From positions 12,599,203 to 12,663,202 of the forward strand of contig NZ_JAGINW010000001.1 of NCBI RefSeq assembly GCF_017876405.1: a DNA stretch of 64,000 nucleotides, given 5' to 3'. Under the pieces are notes generated by a model that was given only the letters and a program-made list of their open reading frames with translations, was not told the DNA's origin and did no database searches. A program made the position numbers and the translations under genes. This DNA comes from Kibdelosporangium banguiense. Its GTDB lineage: Bacteria > Actinomycetota > Actinomycetes > Mycobacteriales > Pseudonocardiaceae. This document shows, in pieces, positions 46,608 through 54,397 of the stretch; within the stretch, counting starts at the first letter, position 1, and the number at the start of each line of letters is the position of its first letter.

Positions 46608-48218
46608 TCAGTCGCCACCGAATTCCCAGTGCCAGGGCTCTTCACGGCCACGGCCTGGCAAGGCCCAGACAGGATTCGACCAGCCGTAGCGGCCCGCGTT
46701 CGCCCGTAGCCACGCGTATTCAGGCGTGCCGTACGACTGCGCACCGCCGCACAGGTCGACCGCCAGGCCCCAACCGTGGTTGCTGGTCCCCGGCACAGCG
46801 GCGAGCGCAGGCTTCACGCCGTACAGCCGGACCTGCTCGTCGAATGTGCGGTACGAGTCGGTGACGCATACCGTCCGTCCGAAAGCCGCCGAGAACTCTG
46901 CGGCAAGCGCTCGGAACGCCTGCGCCGCGTCACAGCGGAGCGCGTGTGTACCAATACCTACGCCGCAAAGAGCAGTAGGCGGGATGAGACCGTTCGGGTA
47001 GCCGCTCCAACCCCCGGACGGCAGATCCACTCCCCCGCATCGCCACACCAGACCGTTGTCCGTGCGCTGTGGCACAGGCTGCGCCGGACGGCGAGGCAAC
47101 GCAGGCCGCGCGTACCCAAGCACGCTTGGGGGGATATCGGTGACGACAACACCAACGAGCCGAGCGTCCGCCGTGATCATCGTGCGTGGGTCGAGGGCGA
47201 CACCGACGCTCTGCACGCCGTACCGTTCCGGCCCGACGAATACGAGGTCACCCGGCTGCGGGTCAGGCACAGGCTGCAGCACAGCCATCTGCTCCGCCGC
47301 CGACCCCGCAAGACCGTAGATCGATCGCGTCAGACCGTCACACGAGTACGCATCCGGGCCGTCACCTCTCGGAACATACGGTTTGCCAAGCGCTCCCACC
47401 GCTGCGGTGACGGCCTGAATAGTCACAGCAGGCAGCACAAGCAATCGTTCGCCTGACTGCAGTGTGGCTTCGAAAGCGTCCGCGCCCGGCTTGATCCCCG
47501 CGACGGCCAGTTTGTCGGTGTAGGCACGCCAATTCGTTGCCGTCTGTTCGTTGCGGGTGCGTTGGGCCTGCTGCATCGCCACGACGGCGGCGTTGGCGGA
47601 CGCCAGCTTGCCCCGGAACTCACTGGTGATCGCGGCTGCCCGGTTGGTCGCGTCGCCATTGCGGCGATCCAGATCCGCCTTGCGATCGGTGGCGGCCTTC
47701 GCGGCGGCTTCCGCGGCTTGTTCAGCGGTGACAGCGGCTTCACGGCGGCGAGTCGCGCCGGTGAGTTCCTTGGCCTCGGCTTCCTGCACCCGGGCCATCA
47801 GGCTGGAACCGTCCAGGAAGTCCTCCGGCGAACGGGCCAGTAGCAGTACCTGCAGCTGGTTGGGTCGGCCGAAAGAGCCGAAGAGCGCCGAAACGTACTG
47901 GTCGACGTCCGCCTGACGAGCCCGCACAGCCTCATCGGCCTGTTCCCGCACGGTCCGCGCAGTGCCGAGCGCGGCCGATGCGTCCTGCAGAGCCTGCTCG
48001 GCGTTGTGGATCTCACCGGCGAGCGAGCCGAGCTCCCGCTGGACATCCGAGGCGGTCCGCTGCAGTTCGGCGACCTTCGAATCGGCGAACGCCTCGCCAG
48101 GCCGGGCGTCCGGCACGACAGCGCCCGGCGCAACTCCTGCTTCCTGCCCTGCTTCGTACTGTGGCTGCGCTTGCAGAACAACGACAGCAGCGATTGCAGC
48201 AGCAGCGCAGACCCGCAA
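46608..48218 (-). CDS. Coiled-coil, degenerate NlpC/P60 and VanY (M15) cell-wall protein
   Basis: A 536-residue exported protein. A short N-terminal hydrophobic stretch is followed by a coiled coil (about 45-225). The NlpC/P60-like domain keeps Cys in AYSCDGLTRSIYG, but the site of the catalytic His reads QSVGVALDPRTM, with Ser in its place. The C-terminal M15 domain has DSYRTFDEQVRLYG, GTSNHGWGLAVDLCGG and EPWHWEFGG, the complete zinc and base set of D-Ala-D-Ala carboxypeptidases. It probably trims the terminal D-Ala of peptidoglycan stems, with the first domain as a binding module. The start is a TTG at 48218 behind GGAAGG. The gene faces the LacI gene. Confidence 0.85.
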   Translation of the reverse strand: MRVCAAAAIAAVVVLQAQPQYEAGQEAGVAPGAVVPDARPGEAFADSKVAELQRTASDVQRELGSLAGEIHNAEQALQDASAALGTARTVREQADEAVRARQADVDQYVSALFGSFGRPNQLQVLLLARSPEDFLDGSSLMARVQEAEAKELTGATRRREAAVTAEQAAEAAAKAATDRKADLDRRNGDATNRAAAITSEFRGKLASANAAVVAMQQAQRTRNEQTATNWRAYTDKLAVAGIKPGADAFEATLQSGERLLVLPAVTIQAVTAAVGALGKPYVPRGDGPDAYSCDGLTRSIYGLAGSAAEQMAVLQPVPDPQPGDLVFVGPERYGVQSVGVALDPRTMITADARLVGVVVTDIPPSVLGYARPALPRRPAQPVPQRTDNGLVWRCGGVDLPSGGWSGYPNGLIPPTALCGVGIGTHALRCDAAQAFRALAAEFSAAFGRTVCVTDSYRTFDEQVRLYGVKPALAAVPGTSNHGWGLAVDLCGGAQSYGTPEYAWLRANAGRYGWSNPVWALPGRGREEPWHWEFGGD

Positions 48219-48271
48219 CCCTCACGCCTTCCTCGTCAGCCCTCACCAGGAACAACGCGGGCCGCGCGAAA

Positions 48272-48303
48272 CAGTCACGGCCACAATTCAGTGAACGTGA
48301 CTG
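48272..48303. promoter_or_regulatory. Inverted repeat cagtcacg / cgtgactg
   Basis: Eight-base perfect arms (48272-48279 and 48296-48303) are separated by 16 bases in the divergent region between the VanY-type gene and the LacI gene. It may bind the LacI-family regulator or an unrelated factor that controls either promoter. Confidence 0.4.
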
Positions 48304-48311
48304 CAAATGGC

Positions 48312-48328
48312 CGCAAGCCGAGTGCAAG
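48312..48328. promoter_or_regulatory. Tandem CTTGCR half-sites (MalR-like)
   Basis: cgcaag (48312-48317) and tgcaag (48323-48328) are direct repeats with 11-base spacing, the reverse of CTTGCG and CTTGCA. A further CTTGCG lies at 49369-49374, ahead of the binding-protein gene. CTTGCAG-type repeats are the known targets of Streptomyces MalR, so autoregulation and control of the importer are plausible. Confidence 0.4.
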
Positions 48329-48349
48329 CTTTGTCATATAGTTGCGACC

Positions 48350-49357
48350 ATGACGCGAAGACTTGCTGAGGTTGCCCGGAAGGTTGGGGTGAGCGAGGCG
48401 ACTGTGAGCCGTGTGCTCAACGGGAAGCCAGGTGTCTCGGAGAGCACCCGGACCGCCGTGCTCACCGCCCTTGACGTGCTCGGATACGAGCGCCCCACCC
48501 AGCTGCGCGGTGAACGTGCCCGCCTGGTCGGGCTCGTCCTGCCGGAACTGCAGAACCCGATCTTCCCGGCGTTCGGCGAGATCATCGGCAACGGCTTGGC
48601 GCAGCAAGGTTTCACGCCCGTGCTGTGCACCCGGACAGCGGGCGGCGTGTCCGAGGCGGACTACGTCGAACTGCTGTTGCAGCAGCACGTCTCGGGTGTC
48701 GTGTTCGCCGGCGGTCTGTACGCGCAGGCCGACGCGAGCCACGAGCACTACGGCCGGCTCACTGAGCGGAACCTGCCGACCGTGCTGGTCAACGCGGCCA
48801 TCGAGCACCTGGGTTTCCCCAGGGTGTCGTGCGATGACGCGGTCGCGGCCGAGCAGGCGCTGACGCACCTGATCTCGCTGGGCCACACCCGGGTCGGGAT
48901 GGTGCTGGGCCCGAGGGATCACGTTCCGTCCCAACGCAAACAGGACGCGTTCGCAGCCGCAGCCAAGGCCGCGGACCTCGCGGTGGAGCCGGACTGGTTC
49001 GAGCACGCCATGTTCTCCCTGGAAGGCGGTCAGGCCGCGGCCGCGCGCCTGGTCAAGCGCGGGATCACCGGTATCGTTTGCGCAAGCGATCCGCAGGCGC
49101 TCGGCGCGATCCGCGCGGTACGCAGGCAAGGCTTGTCGGTCCCGCAAGATGTTTCAGTGATCGGTTACGACGACTCGGCGTTCATGAACTGCGTCGATCC
49201 GCCGCTGACGACCATCCGCCAGCCGATCGAGGCGATGGGCCGCGCCGCGGTCGACCTGCTCACGATGCAGATCAATGGCGCCTCGGTGACCGACGAGGAG
49301 TTGCTGTTCGAGCCGGAACTGGTCGTGCGCGGCTCGACCGCGCCCCGAGCGAGGTGA
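48350..49357 (+). CDS. LacI-family transcriptional regulator
   Basis: A 335-residue repressor. The N-terminal helix-turn-helix and hinge read LAEVARKVGVSEATVSRVLNG and TALDVLGYERP. The periplasmic-binding-like effector domain includes GLVLPELQNPIFPAF, VGMVLGPRDHVPSQRKQDAF and VIGYDDSAFMNCVDPPLTTI. ATG 48350 gives the normal start just before the HTH. It stands directly upstream of a sugar importer and GH13 enzyme in the same direction, so it is probably their maltose- or glucoside-responsive repressor (MalR-like). Half-sites in its own upstream region support this. Confidence 0.93.
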   Translation: MTRRLAEVARKVGVSEATVSRVLNGKPGVSESTRTAVLTALDVLGYERPTQLRGERARLVGLVLPELQNPIFPAFGEIIGNGLAQQGFTPVLCTRTAGGVSEADYVELLLQQHVSGVVFAGGLYAQADASHEHYGRLTERNLPTVLVNAAIEHLGFPRVSCDDAVAAEQALTHLISLGHTRVGMVLGPRDHVPSQRKQDAFAAAAKAADLAVEPDWFEHAMFSLEGGQAAAARLVKRGITGIVCASDPQALGAIRAVRRQGLSVPQDVSVIGYDDSAFMNCVDPPLTTIRQPIEAMGRAAVDLLTMQINGASVTDEELLFEPELVVRGSTAPRAR

Positions 49358-49468
49358 GCTGTTCGTTACTTGCGAAATCTCATCGACATATTGCGGTCGC
49401 TCGTTCGAACCTCTTAAGGTGAGCGCCATCACACAGCGTCGTTTTACAGCTGAGATGAGGCGCTTGCC

Positions 49469-50818
49469 ATGCACAGAACCCTCACCGGCCTGGTCATCGT
49501 CGCGGCCTTATGCCTGTCGGCCTGCGGGACCCCGGCGCAGGATCCACCTGCCGCCGCGGGCAAGGTGAGCATCACGGTCACCGGCCAGCCGCCGACCAGT
49601 CAGGCGGTCGAACGCAAGCTGTTCGACCAGGAGGTGGCCGAGTTCGAGGCGGCCAACCCGAACATCGACATCGTGCCGCACGAGGGGTTCATGGACCCCA
49701 AGACCTTCTCGGCCAAACTCGCCGGCGGCCAGCTGGAGGACGTCTACTACGTCTACTTCACCGACCCCGCCACGATCATCGCCCGCCGGCAGGCCGCCGA
49801 CATCACCGAGGCGGCCAAGGACCTGCCGGTGCTCAGGCAGCTGCAGCAGCCTCTGATCGACATCTTCAAGGACCGCACCGGCAAGCTGTACGGCCTGCCC
49901 ACGGCGAACTACTCGATGGGCCTGCTCTACAACAAGACCCTGTTCGCCAAGGCCGGTCTGGACCCGGACAAGGCGCCAGCCACGTGGGACGAGGTCCGCG
50001 ACGCCGCGAAGAAGATCGCCGCACTGGGCAACGGCACGGTCGGATTCGCCGAGGCGAGCAAGAACAACCAGGGTGGCTGGCACCTGGTCACCTGGTCGTA
50101 CGCCATGGGCAGCCAGATCGCGCGCCAGCAGGGCGAGAAGTGGACCGCCGACTTCAACAACAGCAAGGTCAAGCAGGCCCTGCAGCAGTTGAAGGACATG
50201 CGCTGGACCGACGGCTCGATGGGTGAGAAGCAACTGCTCGAAGCCACTGACCTGCAACGGATGATGGGCGCCGGCCAGCTGGGGATGTACCTGGCCGCCC
50301 CGGAAAACGTGCCTGTGCTGGTCAAGGAGTTCAAAGGCCGCTATGAGGACTACGGCGTCGCCGCGATGCCTGGTGGGCATGCAACCCTGCTCGGCGGCGA
50401 AGGCTACATGATCAACCCGAAGGCGTCGCCGGAGAAGATCAAGGCCGGGCTGACCTGGATCCAGTGGAAATACCTCAACCCGGACCGGATCGAGACTCAG
50501 ATCAAGCGTTACCTGGACGAGAAGCAGCCGATCGGCCTGCCCGCGATCCCGACCCCGGACATCTGGACCGGTGACGTCCGCGCCCGGCAGACCGAGCTGA
50601 AGACCAAGTACGCCAACGTCCCGCAGAAGAACTTCCAGTCCTATCTGGACGGGAACACCAAGCTCAAGGGCAACCTCGAGCCGCCGAACGCCCAGCAGGT
50701 CTACGCCGTGCTCGACAGCGTGATGCAGGGTGTGCTGACCAACAAGGACGCCGACATCGACCAGTTGCTGTCCGACGCGGAAGCCAAGGTCAACAGTGCC
50801 CTCGCTCAAGTCAAGTGA
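49469..50818 (+). CDS. Sugar ABC transporter substrate-binding lipoprotein
   Basis: A 449-residue extracellular solute-binding protein of the family 1 (MalE-like) class. The signal ends in lipobox LSAC at about residue 18. The mature part shows LFDQEVAEFEAANPNIDIV, YGLPTANYSMGLLYNKTLFA and TWDEVRDAAKKIAAL, typical of carbohydrate binders. ATG 49469. It overlaps the first permease gene by 23 bases. Its partner permeases and a GH13 enzyme follow; a glucose oligomer such as maltose or isomaltose is a likely ligand, but this is inferred from the enzyme and regulator only. Confidence 0.93.
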   Translation: MHRTLTGLVIVAALCLSACGTPAQDPPAAAGKVSITVTGQPPTSQAVERKLFDQEVAEFEAANPNIDIVPHEGFMDPKTFSAKLAGGQLEDVYYVYFTDPATIIARRQAADITEAAKDLPVLRQLQQPLIDIFKDRTGKLYGLPTANYSMGLLYNKTLFAKAGLDPDKAPATWDEVRDAAKKIAALGNGTVGFAEASKNNQGGWHLVTWSYAMGSQIARQQGEKWTADFNNSKVKQALQQLKDMRWTDGSMGEKQLLEATDLQRMMGAGQLGMYLAAPENVPVLVKEFKGRYEDYGVAAMPGGHATLLGGEGYMINPKASPEKIKAGLTWIQWKYLNPDRIETQIKRYLDEKQPIGLPAIPTPDIWTGDVRARQTELKTKYANVPQKNFQSYLDGNTKLKGNLEPPNAQQVYAVLDSVMQGVLTNKDADIDQLLSDAEAKVNSALAQVK

Positions 50819-51770
50819 GGCTCCGACGGCCTGCGCAGTCTCCCCGGCCGGCCCGCTGAGTCCGGTCGAGGAGACACCGGCAGTCAAGACCACCACCCGG
50901 CTGCGCCGGAAGCTCAACGACAACCTCACCGCTTACGGCCTGCTCGCGGCGGCACTGGTGGTCTTCGCACTGTTCTCCTGGTACCCGATCGTGCGTGGCA
51001 TCCTGTTGTCCTTCCAGGAGGTCAATTTCGTCGATCCGCCACGCTGGGTCGGGTTCGAGAACTTCGAAAGGCTGTTCGCCGACCCGTTGTTCGGCAGGGC
51101 GTGGCTGAACACGCTGGAGTTCACCGCGATCGCGCTGGTGCTGGGGTTCGCTGTGCCGTTCGTGACCGCGGTGCTGCTCAACGAACTGCGGCACGCCAAG
51201 GCGTTCTTCCGGATCGCGGTGTACCTGCCGGTGATGCTGCCGCCGGTGGTCGTGGCGATGCTCTGGAAGTGGATCTACAACCCGGGCCCTGGTCTGGCCA
51301 ACGCGGCCCTCGGCTCAGTCGGGCTGCCGGCGAGCGCGTGGCTGGATTCCTCAAGTACCGCAATGGTCTCGCTGGTAATCGTGTCCACTTGGGCCAATAT
51401 GGGCAGCACCACGTTGATCTACCTCGCGGCGTTGCAGACGATCCCTGGTGAGCTCTACGAATCGGCCGAACTGGACGGCGCCGGGCTGTTCAAACGGCTG
51501 TGGCATGTGACCATCCCGCAGACGAAGTTCGTGCTGCTCGTGTTGTTGCTGTTGCAGGTCGTGGCCACCATGCAGGTGTTCACCGAGCCGTACGTGATGA
51601 CCGGCGGCGGCCCGGAGGACTCCACAGTCACCGTGTTGCTGTTGTTGTACCGCTATGCCTTCACCTACAACGACTTCGGCTCAGCGAGCGCGATGAGCCT
51701 GTTGCTACTGGTCGCCCTGGGCATCTTCTCCGGGCTGTACCTGAAGCTGACCAGAGCGAGGAGCGAGTAG
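50796..51770 (+). CDS. Sugar ABC transporter permease (MalF type)
   Basis: A 324-residue membrane protein with six helices after a short cytoplasmic tail. The EAA loop that contacts the ATPase reads LYESAELDGAGLFKRLWHVT with IPQTKF following. GTG 50796 lies inside the binding-protein gene, giving translational coupling. Its first helix begins at about residue 46 (AYGLLAAALVVFALFSWYP). It pairs with the second permease, whose ATG stands directly after its stop. Confidence 0.93.
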   Translation: MPSLKSSEAPTACAVSPAGPLSPVEETPAVKTTTRLRRKLNDNLTAYGLLAAALVVFALFSWYPIVRGILLSFQEVNFVDPPRWVGFENFERLFADPLFGRAWLNTLEFTAIALVLGFAVPFVTAVLLNELRHAKAFFRIAVYLPVMLPPVVVAMLWKWIYNPGPGLANAALGSVGLPASAWLDSSSTAMVSLVIVSTWANMGSTTLIYLAALQTIPGELYESAELDGAGLFKRLWHVTIPQTKFVLLVLLLLQVVATMQVFTEPYVMTGGGPEDSTVTVLLLLYRYAFTYNDFGSASAMSLLLLVALGIFSGLYLKLTRARSE

Positions 51771-52640
51771 ATGCGCACCTTGATCTCCCCGGCACAACTG
51801 CGTACCCCCAGGGGCAAAGCCATTTACTGGCTGGTGTTCACCGTGGTGATGCTGTTGTTCGTGGCCGCGTTCGCCTTCCCGATGTACTGGGCCGTCACCG
51901 GCGCGATGAAGGACCCAGCCGAACTTGCCCGCACGCCTCCCACCGTGATCCCCGATCAGTGGCATCCGGAGGCCTGGGGTGAGGCCTGGTCACGGCTGAA
52001 CCTGCTGACATACTTCGGCAACACCGTGCTCGTGGCGGTCGGCGCGTGGCTGATCCAGCTCGCCGTCGACGTGCCCGCCGCGTACGCACTGTCGAAGCTA
52101 CGACCGGTGCTGGGCAACAAAATCCTGGCGCTGATGCTCGCGACCCTGATGGTGCCGGCGTCCGCGCTGCTGGTGCCGACCTACGTCACCATCACGGATC
52201 TGCCCGTCTTCGGCGTCAACCTGATCAACTCACCGGCCGCGATCTGGTTTCCCGCCGCGGCCAACGCCTTCAACATCTATCTGTTGAAACGTTTCTTCGA
52301 CCAGATCCCCGGTGAGCTGCTCGAGGCGGCGGTGCTGGACGGTGCCGGCCAGCTGCGCATCCTCTGGCGGATCGTGCTCCCGATCTCCAGGCCGATTCTC
52401 GCCGTCGTCTCGATTCTCGCGATCGTGGCCGCCTGGAAGGACTTCATCTGGCCGCTGCTGGTGTTCCCCGACCCCGCCAGGCAGACCTTGTCGGTGGCCC
52501 TGCAGCGCATGGAGATAGACATGCCGCTCAACCTTCTGCTGGCCGCGCTCGTGCTGGCCAGTGTGCCGATGGTGGCGCTGTTGCTGTTCTTCCAGCGTCA
52601 CATTCTGGCCGGCCTGACCGCCGGCAGCCTCAAGGGCTGA
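51771..52640 (+). CDS. Sugar ABC transporter permease (MalG type)
   Basis: A 289-residue membrane protein with six helices and the EAA loop LLEAAVLDGAGQLRILWRIV followed by LPISRP. ATG 51771 is adjacent to the MalF-type stop codon. No ABC ATPase gene follows. In actinobacteria such importers are commonly energised by a shared ATPase (MsiK) encoded elsewhere, which is the likely arrangement here. Confidence 0.93.
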   Translation: MRTLISPAQLRTPRGKAIYWLVFTVVMLLFVAAFAFPMYWAVTGAMKDPAELARTPPTVIPDQWHPEAWGEAWSRLNLLTYFGNTVLVAVGAWLIQLAVDVPAAYALSKLRPVLGNKILALMLATLMVPASALLVPTYVTITDLPVFGVNLINSPAAIWFPAAANAFNIYLLKRFFDQIPGELLEAAVLDGAGQLRILWRIVLPISRPILAVVSILAIVAAWKDFIWPLLVFPDPARQTLSVALQRMEIDMPLNLLLAALVLASVPMVALLLFFQRHILAGLTAGSLKG

Positions 52641-52656
52641 CAGGGAGGACCCAACC

Positions 52657-54279
52657 GTGTCCGTTTCCGATCTTTCCCCGGACGCGTCCACCGCATGGTG
52701 GCGTGGTGCGGCGATCTACCAGGTCTACATCCGCAGTTTCGCGGACGGCAACGGCGACGGCATCGGCGATCTGGCCGGTGTGCGCACGAAGCTGCCGTAT
52801 CTGGCCGACCTCGGCATCGACGCGATCTGGTTCTGCCCGTGGTACCCGTCCCCGATGGACGACGGCGGATACGACGTCTCGGACTACCGCGACATCGAAC
52901 CGTCCTTCGGCACGCTGGCGGAGGCCGAGCTGCTCATCGCCGAGGCGCACGAACTGGGTATCCGGATCATCATCGACATCGTGCCCAACCACTGCTCCGA
53001 CGAACACCCCTGGTTCCGGGCGGCGCTCGCCGCGGGCCCGGGATCGGCTGAGCGGCAACGGTTCTGGTTCCGGCCAGGCCGGGGCGAGAACGGCGAGCTG
53101 CCGCCGAACGACTGGCAGTCGCGGTTCGGCGGCCCGGCCTGGACCCAGGTTGGGGACGGCGAATGGTTCCTGCACCTCTACAGCTCGCGGCAGCCGGACC
53201 TGAACTGGACCAACCCCGAGGTGCACACGGAGTTCATCGACATCCTGAAGTTCTGGTTCGACCGCGGCATCGACGGCTTCCGGATCGACGTGGCCGACGG
53301 GTTGATCAAGGACCCGCGGTTGCCGGATGTGCACGGGGCGACCACCGGCCAGCTGCCGTTCTCCGACATGGACGGCGTGCACGACGTCTACCGCGAATGG
53401 CGCAGGATCTCCGACTCCTACCCGGGCGAGAGGATCTTCGTCGGCGAGATGTGGCTGCCCGACCCGGTCCGGTTCGCCCGCTACCTGCGGCCCGACGAAC
53501 TGCATTCGGGGTTCAACTTCGATTTCCTGTCCTGCCCGTGGGACGCCAAGCGGCTGCGCGAGGTCATTCAGTCCAGTATGGACTCCCACGCACCGGTCGG
53601 CGCCCCGCCCACCTGGGTGTTGTCGAACCATGATGTGACCAGGCACGTCACCCGGTACGGCCGGTCGGGCGACACCGGATTCGAGTTCGCCGACCGGCGC
53701 CACGGCACACCCGTGGACCGCGAGCTGGGCACGCGCCGCGCTCGCGCAGCCGCGTTGCTGACCATGGCGTTGCCCGGCGGCGTGTACGTGTACCAGGGCG
53801 AAGAGCTTGGCCTCTGGGAGATCGAGGACATCCCGGACGAGCTGCGCCAGGACCCGGTCTTCGAACGGACCAAGCACGCCGACCCCGGCCGGGACGGCTG
53901 CCGTGTCCCGATCCCTTGGGGTGGAACACAACCACCGTTCACCTTCGGCACGGGCGACACATGGCTGCCGCAGCCGCAGGAGTGGGCGGGCTACACCGCG
54001 GAGGCCGAGGCCGCCGACCCTGGCTCCATGCTTTCCTTCTACAAAGCCGCATTGCGCATTCGCCGGGACGAACCGGGGCTCGGTGACGGCGAGATGAGCT
54101 GGGTTGTGTCGCTGGCCGACGTGATCGCGTTCACCCGTGGCCCGGGGTTCACGTGCGTGGTGAACCTGTCGAGCGAACCCGTCACGTTGCCACGGCACGA
54201 ATCAGTCCTGCTGGCCAGCGGGCCGATCTCGGACGAGATGCTTGCGCCGGATACCGCAGTGTGGCTGCGTACGTTCTGA
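52657..54279 (+). CDS. GH13 alpha-glucosidase
   Basis: A 540-residue intracellular glycoside hydrolase with no signal peptide. The four conserved GH13 regions are present: DIVPNHCSD, GFRIDVADGL (nucleophile Asp), IFVGEMWL (acid/base Glu) and VLSNHDVTRH (transition-state Asp). The start YQVYIRSFADGNGDGIGDLAG, in parts, is typical of oligo-1,6-glucosidase, alpha-glucosidase and trehalose-related enzymes (GH13 subfamilies 17, 23, 29, 30 and 31 look alike here). It would split the sugar brought in by the upstream importer. GTG 52657 follows AGGGAGGA at a good distance, so the start is firm. Confidence 0.93.
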   Translation: MSVSDLSPDASTAWWRGAAIYQVYIRSFADGNGDGIGDLAGVRTKLPYLADLGIDAIWFCPWYPSPMDDGGYDVSDYRDIEPSFGTLAEAELLIAEAHELGIRIIIDIVPNHCSDEHPWFRAALAAGPGSAERQRFWFRPGRGENGELPPNDWQSRFGGPAWTQVGDGEWFLHLYSSRQPDLNWTNPEVHTEFIDILKFWFDRGIDGFRIDVADGLIKDPRLPDVHGATTGQLPFSDMDGVHDVYREWRRISDSYPGERIFVGEMWLPDPVRFARYLRPDELHSGFNFDFLSCPWDAKRLREVIQSSMDSHAPVGAPPTWVLSNHDVTRHVTRYGRSGDTGFEFADRRHGTPVDRELGTRRARAAALLTMALPGGVYVYQGEELGLWEIEDIPDELRQDPVFERTKHADPGRDGCRVPIPWGGTQPPFTFGTGDTWLPQPQEWAGYTAEAEAADPGSMLSFYKAALRIRRDEPGLGDGEMSWVVSLADVIAFTRGPGFTCVVNLSSEPVTLPRHESVLLASGPISDEMLAPDTAVWLRTF

Positions 54280-54397
54280 CGAATCGCCCCTAAGGGCAGC
54301 AACGGCTTCCCTTCCGGTCCGCTGGGCAGCCATACGGTCGCTTGGCTCCGTACAACAGGATGGGAATGTATTTGACCGTTTCATGGAGGGGTCTGAC

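Noticed and set aside
52630..54198. A 522-codon open frame on the reverse strand
   Set aside because: It mirrors the GH13 gene, which has all four catalytic regions; the antisense translation is low-complexity.
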